Source of the DNA: Terriglobia bacterium
Lineage (GTDB): Bacteria > Acidobacteriota > Terriglobia > Terriglobales > Acidobacteriaceae
Assembly: GCA_020073385.1 (NCBI GenBank)
Contig: JAIQFH010000009.1
Span: 1-64,000 of the forward strand
DNA: 64,000 nt
Reading direction: 5' to 3'
Below, in pieces: positions 62,534 to 64,000 of this stretch. Position numbers and translations under genes: made by a program. How positions within the stretch are numbered: position 1 is the stretch's first letter; the number at the start of each line of letters is the position of its first letter. A model generated the notes under the pieces. The model was not told the origin of the DNA. It worked only from the letters and a program-made list of their open reading frames with translations, and searched no databases.

Positions 62534-64000
62534 TTATCGTACTCTTCCCGTCAGGGCCTTGCGTTTGTTGGGTGCATCCAGCGCGGGAAACGCGGCCGGA
62601 GCTTTACCCTCCGCGACGGTCATCAGAAAATCTTGTGCGCTGAACGCTGCGGCTCCGGTAGGCTGGCGCCGATTTCGCTTACCCCGAACCGGCTGCCAGG
62701 CACGGATGTAGCTGGCATCCGGGAGCAGAATTCGCGCCTTGCGGTTGTCCGCGAGGTAGGCGTCAAGTATTTCGTGCTGCACGCGGTTGCGAAGCATCTC
62801 ATCGCGCAGCGGCACCAGCACTTCCACGCGTTCGTATAGATTGCGGGGCATCCAGTCGGCACTGCCGATGTAAATCTCTTCTTCGCCCCCATTCGCGAAG
62901 TAATAAATCCGGCTGTGCTCGAGGAAGCGTCCGACGATGCTGCGCACGCGGATATTCTCGCTCACACCGCGTACGCCGGGACGTAGCGCACAAATACCGC
63001 GCACGATCAGATCAATCTGAACTCCCGCCTGCGAAGCGCGATACAGGGCCTGCACAACGTTCTTGTCGAGCAGCGCATTCATCTTGGCGATGATGCGGGC
63101 CGGGGTTCCCTGCCGCGCGTGCTCGGCCTCACGGTCGATCAGAGCGATGGTCTTCTCCGCCAGATCGAGGGGAGAAACCAGCAGCGGCTCATAGCTGGGA
63201 TTCTCCGCGTAGGCGGTCAGGAAACTGAAGACATCGTGCACGGATCGCGTGATTTCCGGGTTGGCAGTGAACAAACTCAGATCGGTATAGATTCTCGCGG
63301 TGGTCGCGTTGTAGTTTCCGGTGCCGATATGGCAATAGCTGCGCGTCACTCCATCAGGATCCCGCCGTACGAGCAGCGATAGCTTGCAGTGCGTTTTCAG
63401 TCCGACCAGGCCATGGAAGACCTGCACTCCGGCATCCTCCAGATCGCGCGCCCAGCGGATATTCGAGGCTTCATCGAATCGCGCTTTCAATTCGATGACC
63501 GCGGTCACTTCCTTCCGCGACGCGGCTTCGATGAGCGCGGGGACAATCAGGGAGTGCTCGCTGGTGCGATAGAGTGTCTGCTTGATCGAGAGAACGTTTT
63601 CGTCTTCGGCCGCCGATTCGATGAAAGAAACCACTGCATCATACGAGTCGAACGGGTGATGTAGAAGGATGTCGTGCCCACGCAGCTCTTCGAAGAGATC
63701 CTTTGATTTCGAGGTCAAGCGGAGTTCGCGGGGCGAGAAGCTGCGGTATTTCAGATCGGCCCGCTTCACTTGCTCGTAAACATTAAACAGGCGGACGAGA
63801 TTCACGGGTCCGTTGACCGGAAAGACTTGCCAGGGATCGAGTTCAAAAACGGTGCGCAACCGCTCGATGATCTCGGGGTCAGCGTCAGCTTCAATTTCCA
63901 TGCGAACGGCGTCGCCCTTGCGGCGATTATGAAGTTCAGTGCGGACGGATTCCAGCAGGCTGCGTGCTTCTTCTTCGGCCAAATACAAGTTGCTGTTGCG
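62534..64000 (-). CDS. ppk: Polyphosphate kinase, N-terminus beyond the window
   Basis: The visible 488 codons are the C-terminal two thirds of PPK1. LRTVFELDPWQVFPVNGPVNL, LHHPFDSYDAVVSFIESAAED, and the two PLD-like domains follow. The phosphorylated catalytic His is in GLKTHCKLSLLVRRD, with IYIGSADWMPRNLYERVEVLVP in the second domain. It makes polyphosphate from ATP. A TTG near 63988 opens the frame but is internal; the gene continues past 64000. The last ~50 residues are family-specific and end RKALTGRVR. Confidence 0.96.
   Translation of the reverse strand, partial: RNSNLYLAEEEARSLLESVRTELHNRRKGDAVRMEIEADADPEIIERLRTVFELDPWQVFPVNGPVNLVRLFNVYEQVKRADLKYRSFSPRELRLTSKSKDLFEELRGHDILLHHPFDSYDAVVSFIESAAEDENVLSIKQTLYRTSEHSLIVPALIEAASRKEVTAVIELKARFDEASNIRWARDLEDAGVQVFHGLVGLKTHCKLSLLVRRDPDGVTRSYCHIGTGNYNATTARIYTDLSLFTANPEITRSVHDVFSFLTAYAENPSYEPLLVSPLDLAEKTIALIDREAEHARQGTPARIIAKMNALLDKNVVQALYRASQAGVQIDLIVRGICALRPGVRGVSENIRVRSIVGRFLEHSRIYYFANGGEEEIYIGSADWMPRNLYERVEVLVPLRDEMLRNRVQHEILDAYLADNRKARILLPDASYIRAWQPVRGKRNRRQPTGAAAFSAQDFLMTVAEGKAPAAFPALDAPNKRKALTGRVR

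Overview
The window is bacterial chromosomal DNA of about 59% GC. It looks like an Acidobacteriota genome of the Terriglobia/Koribacter type. The supporting signs are an ADOP-type MacB/FtsX permease, abundant secreted S9, GH3, GH5-like and YncE-phosphoesterase proteins, a Tat-exported Gfo/Idh/MocA oxidoreductase, an orphan TPR-secretin, and many dispersed palindromic intergenic repeats. I see no rRNA, tRNA, CRISPR array, complete insertion sequence or prophage. The taxonomic placement is inference from gene content.

Layout. 0-6.8 kb holds a PilZ-like gene, a small coiled-coil protein, the ADOP permease, and two unrecognised genes (4083-4724, 5461-6405) in a very repeat-rich stretch. 6.8-11.6 kb is a reductive pyrimidine or hydantoin degradation cluster: dihydropyrimidinase, a luciferase-like oxidoreductase, an NCS1 permease and a beta-ureidopropionase-like amidase. 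11.8-17.4 kb holds a cupin, a DUF5996 protein, an S9 peptidase, and a porin paired with a small PstS-like protein. 17.5-23.1 kb is a haem cluster on the minus strand (hemX-hemA-hemC, then a DUF4442 gene and a paiB-like gene, then hemD). 23.4-28 kb holds a lipoprotein, a glycoside hydrolase, a Gfo/Idh/MocA protein and small unknowns. 28-33 kb holds a PAS-GGDEF-EAL protein, a beta-lactamase-like protein and an EAL-HDOD protein. 33-43.2 kb holds galT-like, mutS, nagZ-like, anmK, a solute-binding lipoprotein, an M48 peptidase and ymdB. 43.4-56 kb holds a secretin, a DsbA-like protein, nadE, a GH3 glucosidase, a membrane protein, a PLP decarboxylase and a YncE-phosphoesterase fusion. 56-64 kb is a phosphate and polyphosphate block: pstC-pstA-pstB-phoU on minus, CHAD-ppx on plus, and ppk-sixA on minus, with ppk cut by the window end.

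The most unusual signal is the repeats. At least eight short palindromic families (called A-H here) are scattered between genes, and three of them also occur in frame inside conserved housekeeping genes. Family A is in hemD, families B and C are in mutS, and family D is in anmK. Family F forms the N-terminus of the solute-binding lipoprotein, and a family E half-element abuts the mutS stop and seems to have displaced the nagZ start. Each adds peptide to a protein that otherwise looks intact, recalling Rickettsia palindromic elements. Two other signals stand out. One is a roughly 225-nt element present twice (6449-6673 and 28371-28594) with conserved blocks at fixed spacing. The other is a roughly 105-nt direct repeat (4759-4865, 5162-5265) whose hairpin shows a compensatory base-pair change. 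Protein oddities are a degenerate GGDEF site beside an intact EAL, and a GalT-like protein with Thr where the nucleophilic His should be.
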